In this document: positions 16,640 to 27,434 of the stretch, piece by piece
Layout: every line of letters begins with the position of its first letter
Position numbering within the stretch: the stretch's first letter is position 1
Source: MW101C3 sp943367595
GTDB lineage: Bacteria; Cyanobacteriota; Cyanobacteriia; PCC-6307; Cyanobiaceae
Direction of reading: 5' to 3'
Assembly (NCBI GenBank): GCA_943367595.1
Contig: CALRJS020000008.1
Location: 44,171-108,170, forward strand
Length of the DNA: 64,000 nucleotides
Translations under genes and position numbers: made by a program
The notes under the pieces: model-generated
What the model saw: the letters and a program-made list of their open reading frames with translations, nothing else
What the model was told of the DNA's origin: nothing
Database searches by the model: none

Positions 16640-17380
16640 TCAGATCGTGACCGGCACGCGGTACTGGGCGATGCGGGCGAAGCTGATCGGGTCGAGCGAA
16701 GCGCCCCCCACCAGCACGCCGTCTATGTCGCTCTGTGCCATCAGCTGGTCGATGTTGTCGGCTTTTACGGAGCCGCCGTACTGAATCACCACATCCGGGT
16801 AGCCCACCCAGCTGCGGATCAAGCCGCAGATGCGGTTGGCTTCCGCGGCGTCGCAGGTCTTGCCGGTGCCGATCGCCCAGATCGGCTCGTAGGCCACCAC
16901 CATGCGGCTGGGATCGAGATCCTCCAGGCTCTGCTCCACCTGGCGGCGGATCACCCGCTCGGTCTCGCGTGCGCTGCGCTGGCTGTCGGTTTCGCCCACA
17001 CACACGATCGGAATCAGGTCGGCCGCCTGGGCGCTGAGGGCGCGGCGGTTGATCTGCTCATCGCTCTCGGAGTGGTACTTACGGGGCTCGCTGTGGCCCA
17101 CGATCGCGTACGACACACCGTGCTCCTTGAGCATGTCTGCCGAGATGGAGCCTGTGTAGGCGCCGCCGTTGTCCCAATGGACGTTCTGGCTGGAGAGCTT
17201 GATGTCGCTCCCTGCCAGGGCTTCGCTCAGCGCGGCGATGGCGGTGAAGGGCGGCGCCAGCACCACCACCCGATCATCGGGAAGATCGGCCATCAAGGGC
17301 ACGAAGCTGCCGGCGTAGGCCCGCGCCTCTGCACAGGTCATGTGCATTTTCCAGTTGCCTGCAATCACCGCCTTGCGCAC
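16640..17380 (-). CDS. tpiA: Triosephosphate isomerase
   Basis: Interconverts dihydroxyacetone phosphate and glyceraldehyde 3-phosphate in glycolysis and the Calvin cycle. The 246-aa protein has the substrate Lys in AGNWKMH, the catalytic His in IVGHSEPRKY, the catalytic Glu in VAYEPIWAIGTGK, and the phosphate loop YGGSVKADN. A GTG start at 17378-17380 (VRKAVIAGNWK) gives the family's usual length and has an AAGG-type Shine-Dalgarno sequence close upstream; the longer frame back to 17449 reads as non-protein. The S4 gene lies upstream on the same strand. Confidence 0.95.
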   Translation of the reverse strand: MRKAVIAGNWKMHMTCAEARAYAGSFVPLMADLPDDRVVVLAPPFTAIAALSEALAGSDIKLSSQNVHWDNGGAYTGSISADMLKEHGVSYAIVGHSEPRKYHSESDEQINRRALSAQAADLIPIVCVGETDSQRSARETERVIRRQVEQSLEDLDPSRMVVAYEPIWAIGTGKTCDAAEANRICGLIRSWVGYPDVVIQYGGSVKADNIDQLMAQSDIDGVLVGGASLDPISFARIAQYRVPVTI

Positions 17381-17409
17381 CGCCTTCTCTCGCTGAGGTG
17401 CCCAACAAC

Positions 17410-17595
17410 CTAGGCCGAGGGGGGTACCTCCAACGCAATGCCCTGCCACTCCACGCGGTCGCCCGCCAGCAGCTGCCGGCCGCGACGCAGCTCAACGGCG
17501 CCGTTCACGCGCACCTCGCCGTTCTGCACCCGCAGCTTGGCCTCGCCGCCGGTGGCCATCACGCCCTGCCATTTGAGGAACTGGTCGAGCCGCAC
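17410..17595 (-). CDS. Small S4-domain RNA-binding protein
   Basis: A 61-aa protein consisting of little more than an S4 domain: VRLDQFLKWQGVMATGGEAK, then VQNGEVRVNGAVELRRGRQLLAGD, matching the YbcJ/YaaA-type small S4 proteins associated with ribosomes or RNA quality control. A GTG at 17593-17595 is assumed as the start because it coincides with the domain boundary; a slightly longer form is possible. It is 29 bases upstream of tpiA on the same strand and divergent from the ABC exporter (38 bases). Confidence 0.75.
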   Translation of the reverse strand: MRLDQFLKWQGVMATGGEAKLRVQNGEVRVNGAVELRRGRQLLAGDRVEWQGIALEVPPSA

Positions 17596-17633
17596 CCAGG
17601 GAGACGCCGAAAGGGCGCTGATAAGGTTCGCCG

Positions 17634-19373
17634 ATGCTCGCACCCCCACCGGCCGGTTTTCGCGGGCTGCTGCCGCTGCTCGGGCCCCATCGCCGCAATC
17701 TGATCGCCGGCGGGGTCTGCATGGTGATCTTCGTGGCCTGCTGGCCCCTGCTCGCCTGGCTGGCCGGCCAGCTGATCCCCGCCATCGGCGCCGGTGATTT
17801 CCCGGCGGTGCTGCGGGCCATCGGCCTGGCCCTGCTGGTGTTTCTGGTCCAGAAGCTGGCACAGTTCGGCCAGGACACCCTGCTGGCCTCCCCGGCCCTG
17901 CAGGTCGGCCAGGCGCTGCGCAGCCAGCTGTTCGCACGTCTGCAGCGCCTGGAATTCGCCTCCCTGGAGAAACTCTCCGCCGGCGATCTCACCTACCGCC
18001 TCACCGAAGACGCCGACCGGGTGGCGGAGGTGATCTACAAGACGATTCAGGACACCACCCCCAGCCTGCTGCAGCTGATCGTGGTGTTCGGCTACATGGT
18101 CTTCCTCGATTGGAAGTTGTCGCTCGCCACCCTGTTGCTGGCGCCGCTGGTGGCTGTGCTGGTGAGCGCCTTCGGAGCCAAGGTGATGGGCGCGGCCGAA
18201 CGCAGCCAGAAGCAGGTGAGCGAGCTGGCCGGCCTGCTGGGAGAAGCGATCAGCGGCCTGCCCCTGGTGCGTGCCTTTGCCGCCGAGGCCTGGTTGCAGC
18301 AGCGCTTCGAGCAGGAGATCGATCTGCACCGCCGCGCCCGCTATCGCACCATGCGCCTGCTGGCGCTGCAGCATCCGGTGGTGGGCTTCATCGAAGCGGC
18401 CGGCATCCTCTCGGTGCTGCTGATCGGTGCTTCGCGTATTCAGGCGGGCGGTCTCACCAGCCAGGGCTTCAGCAGCTACGTGGCGGCTCTGCTGATGCTG
18501 ATCGATCCGATCTCCCACCTCACCACCAACTACAACGAACTGCAGCAGGGCCAGGCCTCACTCAAGCGGCTGCGGGCGATCGAGCGGGAGCCGATCGAAC
18601 CCCCCGACGATGCCGGCGCCCTGCCCCTGGGCCCGGTGCGCGGGGAGGTGCGCCTGGAGGGGGTCTGGTTTGGCTACGACCCCGAGCGGCCTGTGCTGCA
18701 GGGCCTTGAGCTTTGCGCGGCGCCCGGTCAGCTGGTGGCGCTGGTGGGACCCTCCGGCGCCGGCAAGAGCACGCTGTTCTCCTTGCTGCTGCGCTTCAAC
18801 ACCGCCCAGCGGGGGCGGGTGTTGCTCGACGGCCAGGATCTGGCCCGCCTGCGTTCCGGCGACCTGCGCCGTGCCGTGGCCCTGGTGCCCCAACAGAGCA
18901 GCGTGTTCTCCGGCACGGTGGCCGAGGCGATCCGCTTCGGCCGTGAGGCTTCCGATGCGCAGGTCCGTCAGGCCGCCGCGCTGGCCAATGCGGCCGGCTT
19001 CATCGAGGCCTTGCCCGGCTCCTACGACGCCCGCATCGAGGAGCGTGGCAGCAATTTCTCCGGGGGGCAGCTGCAGCGCCTGGCGATCGCCCGGGCGGTG
19101 CTCGGCGATCCGGCGGTGTTGCTGCTCGATGAAGCCACCAGTGCCCTGGATGCGGAGGCGGAGGAGGCGGTGCAGATGGGCCTGCGCCAGGCGATGGCCG
19201 GCCGCACCGTGCTGGTGATTGCCCACCGCCTGGCTACGGTGCAGGAGGCTGATCAGATCCTGGTGCTGGAGTCGGGCAGCATCGTCGAGTCGGGTAGCCA
19301 TGACCAGCTGATGGCCCGGGGTGGGCGTTACCGCGAGCTGTGCCAGCGTCAGCTGATCCGCGTGGCGGCCTGA
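17634..19373 (+). CDS. ABC exporter, fused membrane and ATPase domains (MsbA/MDR type)
   Basis: A 579-aa half transporter. The N-terminal transmembrane domain (about residues 10-310) has six hydrophobic segments. The nucleotide-binding domain carries Walker A GPSGAGKST, the Q-loop LVPQQSSVF, the signature FSGGQLQRLAIARA, Walker B VLLLDEATSALD and the H-loop IAHRLATV. It would act as a homodimer in the inner or thylakoid membrane, exporting lipid, peptide or drug; the substrate is not readable from the sequence. It is a single gene, divergent from the S4-tpiA pair. Confidence 0.92.
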   Translation: MLAPPPAGFRGLLPLLGPHRRNLIAGGVCMVIFVACWPLLAWLAGQLIPAIGAGDFPAVLRAIGLALLVFLVQKLAQFGQDTLLASPALQVGQALRSQLFARLQRLEFASLEKLSAGDLTYRLTEDADRVAEVIYKTIQDTTPSLLQLIVVFGYMVFLDWKLSLATLLLAPLVAVLVSAFGAKVMGAAERSQKQVSELAGLLGEAISGLPLVRAFAAEAWLQQRFEQEIDLHRRARYRTMRLLALQHPVVGFIEAAGILSVLLIGASRIQAGGLTSQGFSSYVAALLMLIDPISHLTTNYNELQQGQASLKRLRAIEREPIEPPDDAGALPLGPVRGEVRLEGVWFGYDPERPVLQGLELCAAPGQLVALVGPSGAGKSTLFSLLLRFNTAQRGRVLLDGQDLARLRSGDLRRAVALVPQQSSVFSGTVAEAIRFGREASDAQVRQAAALANAAGFIEALPGSYDARIEERGSNFSGGQLQRLAIARAVLGDPAVLLLDEATSALDAEAEEAVQMGLRQAMAGRTVLVIAHRLATVQEADQILVLESGSIVESGSHDQLMARGGRYRELCQRQLIRVAA

Positions 19374-19503
19374 GCAGATCTCCCTGATCGCCGGATCCGC
19401 TGGATCGCTGGGCTCAGGCCTGGTGGCTGGGCTCAGCCCATTTGCCTGGCGCAGGCCCGGCTCTTCGTCCCACCGCCGCTCGCTCCCCCTCGCACCGCCG
19501 GCC

Positions 19504-19803
19504 ATGACCGATCAACCTCTGTGGGAATACCGGGTGATCCACATCAACCTGGAGAGTGGCAACCCTCCAGACCCCCCCAGCGCGGAAGCGGCCAGCGAGC
19601 GGCTGCGAGGTGCCCTGAGTCCGGAGTTCATCGCCAGCGAGTTTCCGGAGTTCTACGGCGCCCCGCCGCCGCCGCGCCATCCGGCCGGCCAGCTGCAGTT
19701 CTTCCTCAACCTGCTGGGCGCGGAAGGGTGGGAGATGGTGGAAGCCTCGCAGGTGGGACCCCTGCTGATGTTCTTCTTCAAGCGGCGGCGCCAACCGGCC
19801 TAA
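19504..19803 (+). CDS. Small conserved protein, DUF4177-like
   Basis: A 99-aa soluble protein. MTDQPLWEYRVIHINLE at the N-terminus and LNLLGAEGWEMVEASQVGPLLMFFFKRR at the C-terminus resemble the DUF4177 beta-sheet fold, in which WEY...V and GWE(M/L)V are hallmarks. A Pro-rich insert (APPPPRHPAG) lies between. The ATG at 19504 starts directly at the domain; the frame upstream to 19423 is not protein-like. Function unknown. Confidence 0.65.
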   Translation: MTDQPLWEYRVIHINLESGNPPDPPSAEAASERLRGALSPEFIASEFPEFYGAPPPPRHPAGQLQFFLNLLGAEGWEMVEASQVGPLLMFFFKRRRQPA

Positions 19804-19820
19804 ATTGGGCGATCCCCTCC

Positions 19821-20060
19821 GTGCTGGCTTTGACAGACGCCGCTTCCAACCCGCCCGTGCTCACCTTCGAAGGCAAGCGCTACGACCTCAACACGCTGCC
19901 CGACGACCTCAAGGAACTGGTGCGCGGCATGCAGGTGGCCGACAACCAGCTCCGCCTGCACGAAGACACCCTGAAGGTGCTGGCGGTGGGCCGCCAGTCA
20001 ATGGCCCATCAGCTCAACGAGCGCCTCAAGAGCGTCCCTCCCCTGCCGGAACCGTTCTGA
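19821..20060 (+). CDS. DUF6447-like small protein
   Basis: A 79-aa protein with core PPVLTFEGKRYDLNTLPDDL, then KELVRGMQVADNQLRLHEDTLKVLAVGRQSMAHQLNERL. I associate this with a cyanobacterial family (DUF6447). It looks like a short strand followed by a long helix. The start is uncertain: GTG at 19821 or TTG nine bases later; neither has a clear Shine-Dalgarno sequence. It begins 17 bases after the preceding gene and is probably on the same transcript. Confidence 0.65.
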   Translation: MLALTDAASNPPVLTFEGKRYDLNTLPDDLKELVRGMQVADNQLRLHEDTLKVLAVGRQSMAHQLNERLKSVPPLPEPF

Positions 20061-20204
20061 GGCTGCCGGCCCTCGGGGTGACGGAGTGATTCACCCTGCA
20101 GCGTGTTGAGCTTGCTGCAGGGAACGCCGATGGCTGCAAGGGGTTGGGCTTGCAGCAAGGCGCTGTGCTGGCTGGAAGAGGTTGCCGCTGGCTCTAAGGG
20201 CTTG

Positions 20205-20301
20205 CGCCTGCCCAAGGTGGCGCTCCGCCGGCGTGAACCGCAGCGGCAGCTGAAACTCCCCATCCGGGAACTGGGCCAGGCCATCGCGGTGGCCGTGCAG
20301 G
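20205..20301 (-). pseudogene. Decayed fragment of a GMC-family oxidoreductase
   Basis: By direct comparison, the minus strand here matches the intact GMC oxidoreductase gene at 27914-28010 over 97 bases with 11 mismatches and no gaps. The translated segment HGHRDGLAQFPDGEFQLPLRF aligns with HGHRDGLPQLPDGEFQPPLPF of the intact protein. Similarity fades on both sides and no functional frame continues. The fragment sits in a 371-base gap between the DUF6447-like gene and the DUF3386 gene. It is probably the remnant of a paralogue. Confidence 0.7.
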
Positions 20302-20431
20302 CGGGGGGTGGCATCGAGGCCACGCCCAGGCAGGTTCAGGAAGGGAAAGCCCTGAACCGAGCCACTCAAACCAGGGCCCAGCCAACGCGAGTCGCGTGCC
20401 GGCGCGCGTTGGCGAGACCCATTGGCTTCGC

Positions 20432-21160
20432 TCAGAGCGGTTGCAGGTCTTCGAAGCGGAAGCGTTGCTCGCCCGCCTCACCGGCAGCCTCACCCTCAGC
20501 GGCTGAGGAGCCACTCCCTGCGTCGCTGGCGATCACGCGCTCGCTCAGCACCCAGGGGCCGGTGCCGGCCAGGGGCACGAAGGTGTCGGTGAAGTGGCTG
20601 GTGCCGCCCCGGGGCACGCCGGTGGCAGGGTCGCTGTAGGCGCTGCTGTAGCGGCGGCTCAGGTAGCCGGCGCCGGTGTCGGTGGTTTCCAGCGTGAAGA
20701 TCGTCACCACCGTGCCGTGGATGTGGCGGTGCACCATCGTCACCACGTCGTCCTTGATGCGGTAGCGGTCGCCGCTGCCCTTGCCGCCCACGATCACTTC
20801 CAGGCCCACCGCATCGGTGTCGCCGGCGGTGAAGGTGTTGGCGCTGTGGGTCTGCTCGAAGGTGCGGCGCACCCGGTGGATGCACACCTCCCAGAGCTGG
20901 GAGGCCACGGCCTTGGTGATCTCGGCGTCGTCGATCCCCTCCACGCTGGCCTTGAGGTCGGCGCCCACCACGAAGCGGCCTTCCACCCGCCGGTCGCCCT
21001 GCTCCCACACGCAACGGCCCTGATAACCGGCGAAGCCGGCTTCCCAGGTGTAGCGGTTCTCGTAGGCGGCGCGGAACAGGTCGGTGATGTCGGTGCCGGG
21101 AGCCACGACGGAGCTGGGGGGAGCGGTGGTGGTCAATGGTTTCGGGCAGGGGCCCTTCAC
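20432..21160 (-). CDS. DUF3386 protein
   Basis: A soluble protein of about 242 aa. LFRAAYENRYTWEAGFAGYQ near residue 27 is the recognisable start of the cyanobacterial DUF3386 domain, followed by beta-rich sequence through WVLSERVIASD and an Ala/Glu-rich tail. The frame opens with GTG at 21160; a TTG about eight codons later is an alternative. It follows carB by 8 bases, so it may be translated from the carB transcript. A 9-bp inverted repeat (20381-20389 with 20405-20413) lies after the stop and may help end transcription. Confidence 0.7.
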   Translation of the reverse strand: MKGPCPKPLTTTAPPSSVVAPGTDITDLFRAAYENRYTWEAGFAGYQGRCVWEQGDRRVEGRFVVGADLKASVEGIDDAEITKAVASQLWEVCIHRVRRTFEQTHSANTFTAGDTDAVGLEVIVGGKGSGDRYRIKDDVVTMVHRHIHGTVVTIFTLETTDTGAGYLSRRYSSAYSDPATGVPRGGTSHFTDTFVPLAGTGPWVLSERVIASDAGSGSSAAEGEAAGEAGEQRFRFEDLQPL

Positions 21161-21168
21161 CGTAGCGA

Positions 21169-24474
<3,306 letters not shown>

Positions 24475-24586
24475 GGGCGGTGTTCGAAGCCAAACGGCCT
24501 CAGCCTCTCACGCCCCCTGCCCGCCGGCAGGCCTCCGGAGCGTGTGTCCTCGCTAACGTGGCGGTTTCCTATCCATTGCCGGTTCG

Positions 24587-25222
24587 ATGAGCGAACTCCA
24601 GCGCCTCAAGGGGCTGCTTCCTCCGGAGATGCAGAGCTGGGTGTTCGTGGAAGCCGCCGCCTCCGCCGATCCGCCCCTGGTCACGATCGAGGAGATCGGC
24701 CGTGATGAGGTGGAGATCCAGGTGGATCTCGAAGCCTGGGATCAGCTGGCCCTCGACCATCGCAACCTGCTCTTCTGGCATGAGGTGGGCCGCATCCAGA
24801 ACGATGCGGTGCCTCGCGACGGCTGGGAGATGGCGGCCCTGGCCATCGGCCTTGGCGGTGCCATCGGCGAGCTGTGGGTGCAGGACGGCCTGCTGCTGAT
24901 GATGGCGCTGGGCCTCTCGGGCTTCGCCGGCTACCGGCTCTACCTCAAGAACAACTCGGAGAAGCGCCTGCAGGATGCGATCGCCGCCGATGAGCGGGCC
25001 ATCGCCCTGGCCACCCGCTTCGGCTACACCCTGCCCAATGCCTACAAGAGCCTGGGTGGCGCCTTGAAGGAACTGGTCGAGCAGACCCGCAAGAAGAAGA
25101 AACGCGCCTTCTACGAAGACCGCCTCGAGGCCCTGCGCAAGAGTGCGGCCACTGCGCGCGCCGAGATGGCCCAGCAGCAAGGCAGCCGCCAGTCCGTCAC
25201 CAGCGAGAACGTCTATGGATAG
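24587..25222 (+). CDS. DUF3318 membrane protein
   Basis: A 211-aa protein. The N-terminal domain contains MQSWVFVEA and LLFWHEVGRIQ, the latter protease-like in appearance although no activity is established. A hydrophobic stretch (about residues 83-118, including LLLMMALGLSGFAGYRLYL) can cross the membrane once or twice, and a charged helix with KKKKR follows. This order fits the cyanobacterial DUF3318 family. Its end overlaps the rsfS start by 8 bases, so the two are translationally coupled. Confidence 0.75.
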   Translation: MSELQRLKGLLPPEMQSWVFVEAAASADPPLVTIEEIGRDEVEIQVDLEAWDQLALDHRNLLFWHEVGRIQNDAVPRDGWEMAALAIGLGGAIGELWVQDGLLLMMALGLSGFAGYRLYLKNNSEKRLQDAIAADERAIALATRFGYTLPNAYKSLGGALKELVEQTRKKKKRAFYEDRLEALRKSAATARAEMAQQQGSRQSVTSENVYG

Positions 25223-25583
25223 TGATCGGCTCACCAGGCTCGCCGCCGAGGCCTGCGACGACCGCAAGGCCGTGGACATTCGCCTGATCCGGGTCGAGGA
25301 GGTGTCCTCCCTCGCCGACTGGTTCGTGATCTGCTCGGGCCTCTCCGATGTGCAGGTGCGGGCCATCGCCCGTTCGGTCGAAGACCGCCTGCTCACCGAT
25401 GCGGGCCGGCTGCCGCTGCGCAAGGAGGGCCAGAACGAAGGGCGCTGGGTGCTGCTCGACTACGGCGAGCTGATCGTGCATGTGCTCACCCCCAGCGAAC
25501 GCCGCTACTACGACCTGGAAGCCTTCTGGGGGCACGGCGAACAGGTGCCGTTCCTAGGCTCCGAGGAGTCTGTGTCCCTCTGA
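25215..25583 (+). CDS. rsfS: Ribosomal silencing factor RsfS
   Basis: A 122-aa protein of the RsfS/YbeB/Iojap family, which binds ribosomal protein uL14 and blocks subunit joining when nutrients are scarce. Typical motifs are DIRLIRVEEVSSLADWFVICSG, SDVQVRAIARSVEDRL, EGRWVLLDYGELIVHVL and RRYYDLEAFWG. The ATG at 25215 lies inside the last codons of the DUF3318 gene. The gene is followed after 16 bases by CGLD27, giving a run DUF3318-rsfS-CGLD27-asparaginase that probably forms one transcription unit. Confidence 0.93.
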   Translation: MDSDRLTRLAAEACDDRKAVDIRLIRVEEVSSLADWFVICSGLSDVQVRAIARSVEDRLLTDAGRLPLRKEGQNEGRWVLLDYGELIVHVLTPSERRYYDLEAFWGHGEQVPFLGSEESVSL

Positions 25584-25599
25584 CCGTCCGGCGTCTTCC

Positions 25600-26103
25600 A
25601 TGGCTCAGGTCTCCCCCCTCTCGACCTGTCCGGTGCCCGTCGAACAGCAGCCCCTTGAGGAATACCGCCAGTTGCTGGCGTCCTGGTTCTTCGCCTGGCC
25701 AGTGCAGAGCTCCCGGCAGTTGCTGAAGCCCCTGGCGATCAGCTGGTTGCTGGCCCTGCCGCTGTGTCTGCTGATCGCCTACGGCAGCTGGCCCCTGCGC
25801 CATGCGCCGCTGCGGCTGGTGCTGGCGGCGGCGGTGGCGGCGGTGCTGCCCTCGCTGCTGTTGCTGATCCGCCAGTGGCTGGGCTGGAGCTACGTGAACC
25901 GGCGCCTCACCTCTGAGCGGGTGGAATACGAGGAATCCGGCTGGTATGACGGCCAGGTCTGGGAGAAGCCCCTCTCCTGGCGTCAGCAGGACCTGCTGGT
26001 GGCCCGCCATGAAGTGCGGCCCGTGCTGGAGCGTCTGCGCCAGGGCCTGCTGCTGGCCGCTGGGCTGCTGCTGGGTGGAGCCGGGCTCTGCCAGGCTCTT
26101 TGA
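25600..26103 (+). CDS. CGLD27-like membrane protein
   Basis: A 167-aa protein with the family opening CPVPVEQQPLEEYRQLLASWFFAWP, two central hydrophobic helices (about residues 45-85), the conserved segment SYVNRRLTSERVEYEESGWYDGQVWEKP, and a final hydrophobic helix. CGLD27 proteins are conserved in cyanobacteria, algae and plants and are associated with thylakoid acclimation; a biochemical role is not established. The ATG at 25600 gives the expected length. Confidence 0.8.
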   Translation: MAQVSPLSTCPVPVEQQPLEEYRQLLASWFFAWPVQSSRQLLKPLAISWLLALPLCLLIAYGSWPLRHAPLRLVLAAAVAAVLPSLLLLIRQWLGWSYVNRRLTSERVEYEESGWYDGQVWEKPLSWRQQDLLVARHEVRPVLERLRQGLLLAAGLLLGGAGLCQAL

Positions 26104-26109
26104 ATCATG

Positions 26110-26129
26110 GCCCCGGTCGTTTCCGGGGC
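26110..26129 (+). promoter_or_regulatory. GC-rich hairpin between CGLD27 and the asparaginase gene
   Basis: GCCCCGG / CCGGGGC forms a 7-bp stem with the loop TCGTTT. It starts 7 bases after the CGLD27 stop and ends 15 bases before the asparaginase ATG. No T run follows, so it is more likely a transcript-stabilising or weak attenuating element than a terminator. Confidence 0.4.
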
Positions 26130-26144
26130 GCCGAACCCTCTGCG

Positions 26145-27128
26145 ATGTCCCTGTCTTCCAGTTTCGGCTCCTCCCAGCGGCCCGGCGTACCCCCCCTGGA
26201 GGTGCGGCTGCTGCGCGCCGGTATCACCGAGTCGGTGCACCGCGTTCACGCCGTCGTCTGCGACAAGCGCGGGCGGGTGCTGATGCGCGCCGGTGATCCC
26301 CAGCAGCTCAGCTTCATGCGCTCGGCGCTGAAGCCCTTCCAGGCCCAGTCCTATGTGAGCAGCGGTGCCGCCGACCTGGCCGGCGCCGATAGCCGCAGCC
26401 TGGCGATCGCCTGTGCGTCCCACGCCGGCACGCCGGCCCATGCCCGCGAAGCGTTCAAAATCCTCTGGAGCGCCGATCTGGAAGCCGAACGGCTGCAGTG
26501 CCCGCCGCCGCAGCCCGACGCCAGCCCGCTGCAGCACAACTGCTCCGGCAAGCACGCCGCGTTTCTGGCCACCTGCCGCCGCATGAACTGGGCGCTGGAC
26601 ACCTACCTCCAGCCCGACCACCCGCTGCAGCAGCAGGTGTTCAAGGGGGTGGGGGAACTGCTGGGCCTGCCCGGAGCGGAGCTGGTCACAGCGCGCGACG
26701 ACTGCGGAGCTCCCACCGTGCAGATCCAGCTGGCCCAGATGGCGCTGCTGTTCGCCCACCTTGGCGGTTCGGAGCAGCCCGATCTGGAGCGCCTGAGCCG
26801 GGCGATGCTGGCCCACCCGGAGCTGGTGGCCGGCGAGGGCCGCTTCGACACCGAGCTGATGCGGCGAGGCCATGGCCTGGTGCTGAGCAAGGGGGGCGCC
26901 GAAGGGATCCAGTGCCTGGCTCGCATGGGCGAGGGGTTGGGGGTGGCGATCAAGGTGGAGGACGGCGCCAGTCGTGCCAAGCACGCGGTGACGCTGCACC
27001 TGCTGCGCCAGCTCGACTGGCTCACGGCGCTCACCCTGGAAGAACTCGAGGATCAGTTCCTCGCCCCAGGCCTTGGCCTGCGGCTGGAGGTGAGCGGCGA
27101 GCTGCGCTTTGACGCCATGGCGCGCTGA
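26145..27128 (+). CDS. L-asparaginase, Rhizobium etli type II family
   Basis: Hydrolyses asparagine to aspartate and ammonia. The 327-aa protein belongs to the serine-lactamase-like asparaginase class, not the E. coli AnsA/AnsB class. The catalytic S-x-x-K motif is in FMRSALKPFQ, the second Ser in ACASHAGTPAH, and the metal-site residues in HNCSGKHAAFL and ARDDCGAPT, where the two Cys and the Lys correspond to zinc ligands of the R. etli enzyme. The ATG at 26145 starts the final gene of the DUF3318 run. Confidence 0.85.
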   Translation: MSLSSSFGSSQRPGVPPLEVRLLRAGITESVHRVHAVVCDKRGRVLMRAGDPQQLSFMRSALKPFQAQSYVSSGAADLAGADSRSLAIACASHAGTPAHAREAFKILWSADLEAERLQCPPPQPDASPLQHNCSGKHAAFLATCRRMNWALDTYLQPDHPLQQQVFKGVGELLGLPGAELVTARDDCGAPTVQIQLAQMALLFAHLGGSEQPDLERLSRAMLAHPELVAGEGRFDTELMRRGHGLVLSKGGAEGIQCLARMGEGLGVAIKVEDGASRAKHAVTLHLLRQLDWLTALTLEELEDQFLAPGLGLRLEVSGELRFDAMAR

Positions 27129-27193
27129 CACCGGCACTCAGGACCCCGCCCATTGCCGGAAGGCCCCCCCGGCTTGTAGTGTTTCTGAGGCGA

Positions 27194-27270
<77 letters not shown>

Positions 27271-27280
27271 CTTTTCATTC

Positions 27281-27310
27281 ACCGGTTGCGGATCTGCAGC
27301 CGGTTTTTTT
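27281..27310 (+). terminator. Rho-independent terminator after tRNA-fMet
   Basis: ACCGGTTGC / GCAGCCGGT pairs over 9 bp with one G-T wobble and a 6-base loop, followed by seven T. It starts 11 bases after the tRNA. Confidence 0.85.
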
Positions 27311-27434
27311 ATGGGCAGTGTTCTGGTCAGAGGGCGGAGCCCCCGGCGCAGCTTTGGCGGTCCGGTCTCGCTACCTCAGGCGACCGGCTATCGCCGCCTA
27401 AGGTCGCCACGCCACGCCCGTTGCTGGCTCGCCG

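Noticed and set aside
16284..17003. Minus-strand frame of 239 residues containing QATAG-like repeats
   Set aside because: Most of it overlaps tpiA in another frame and it has no start signal; only the repeat array itself is reported.
27281..27310. Integration (att) site next to tRNA-fMet
   Set aside because: No integrase, no direct repeat of the tRNA 3' end in the following sequence, and an ordinary terminator explains the structure.
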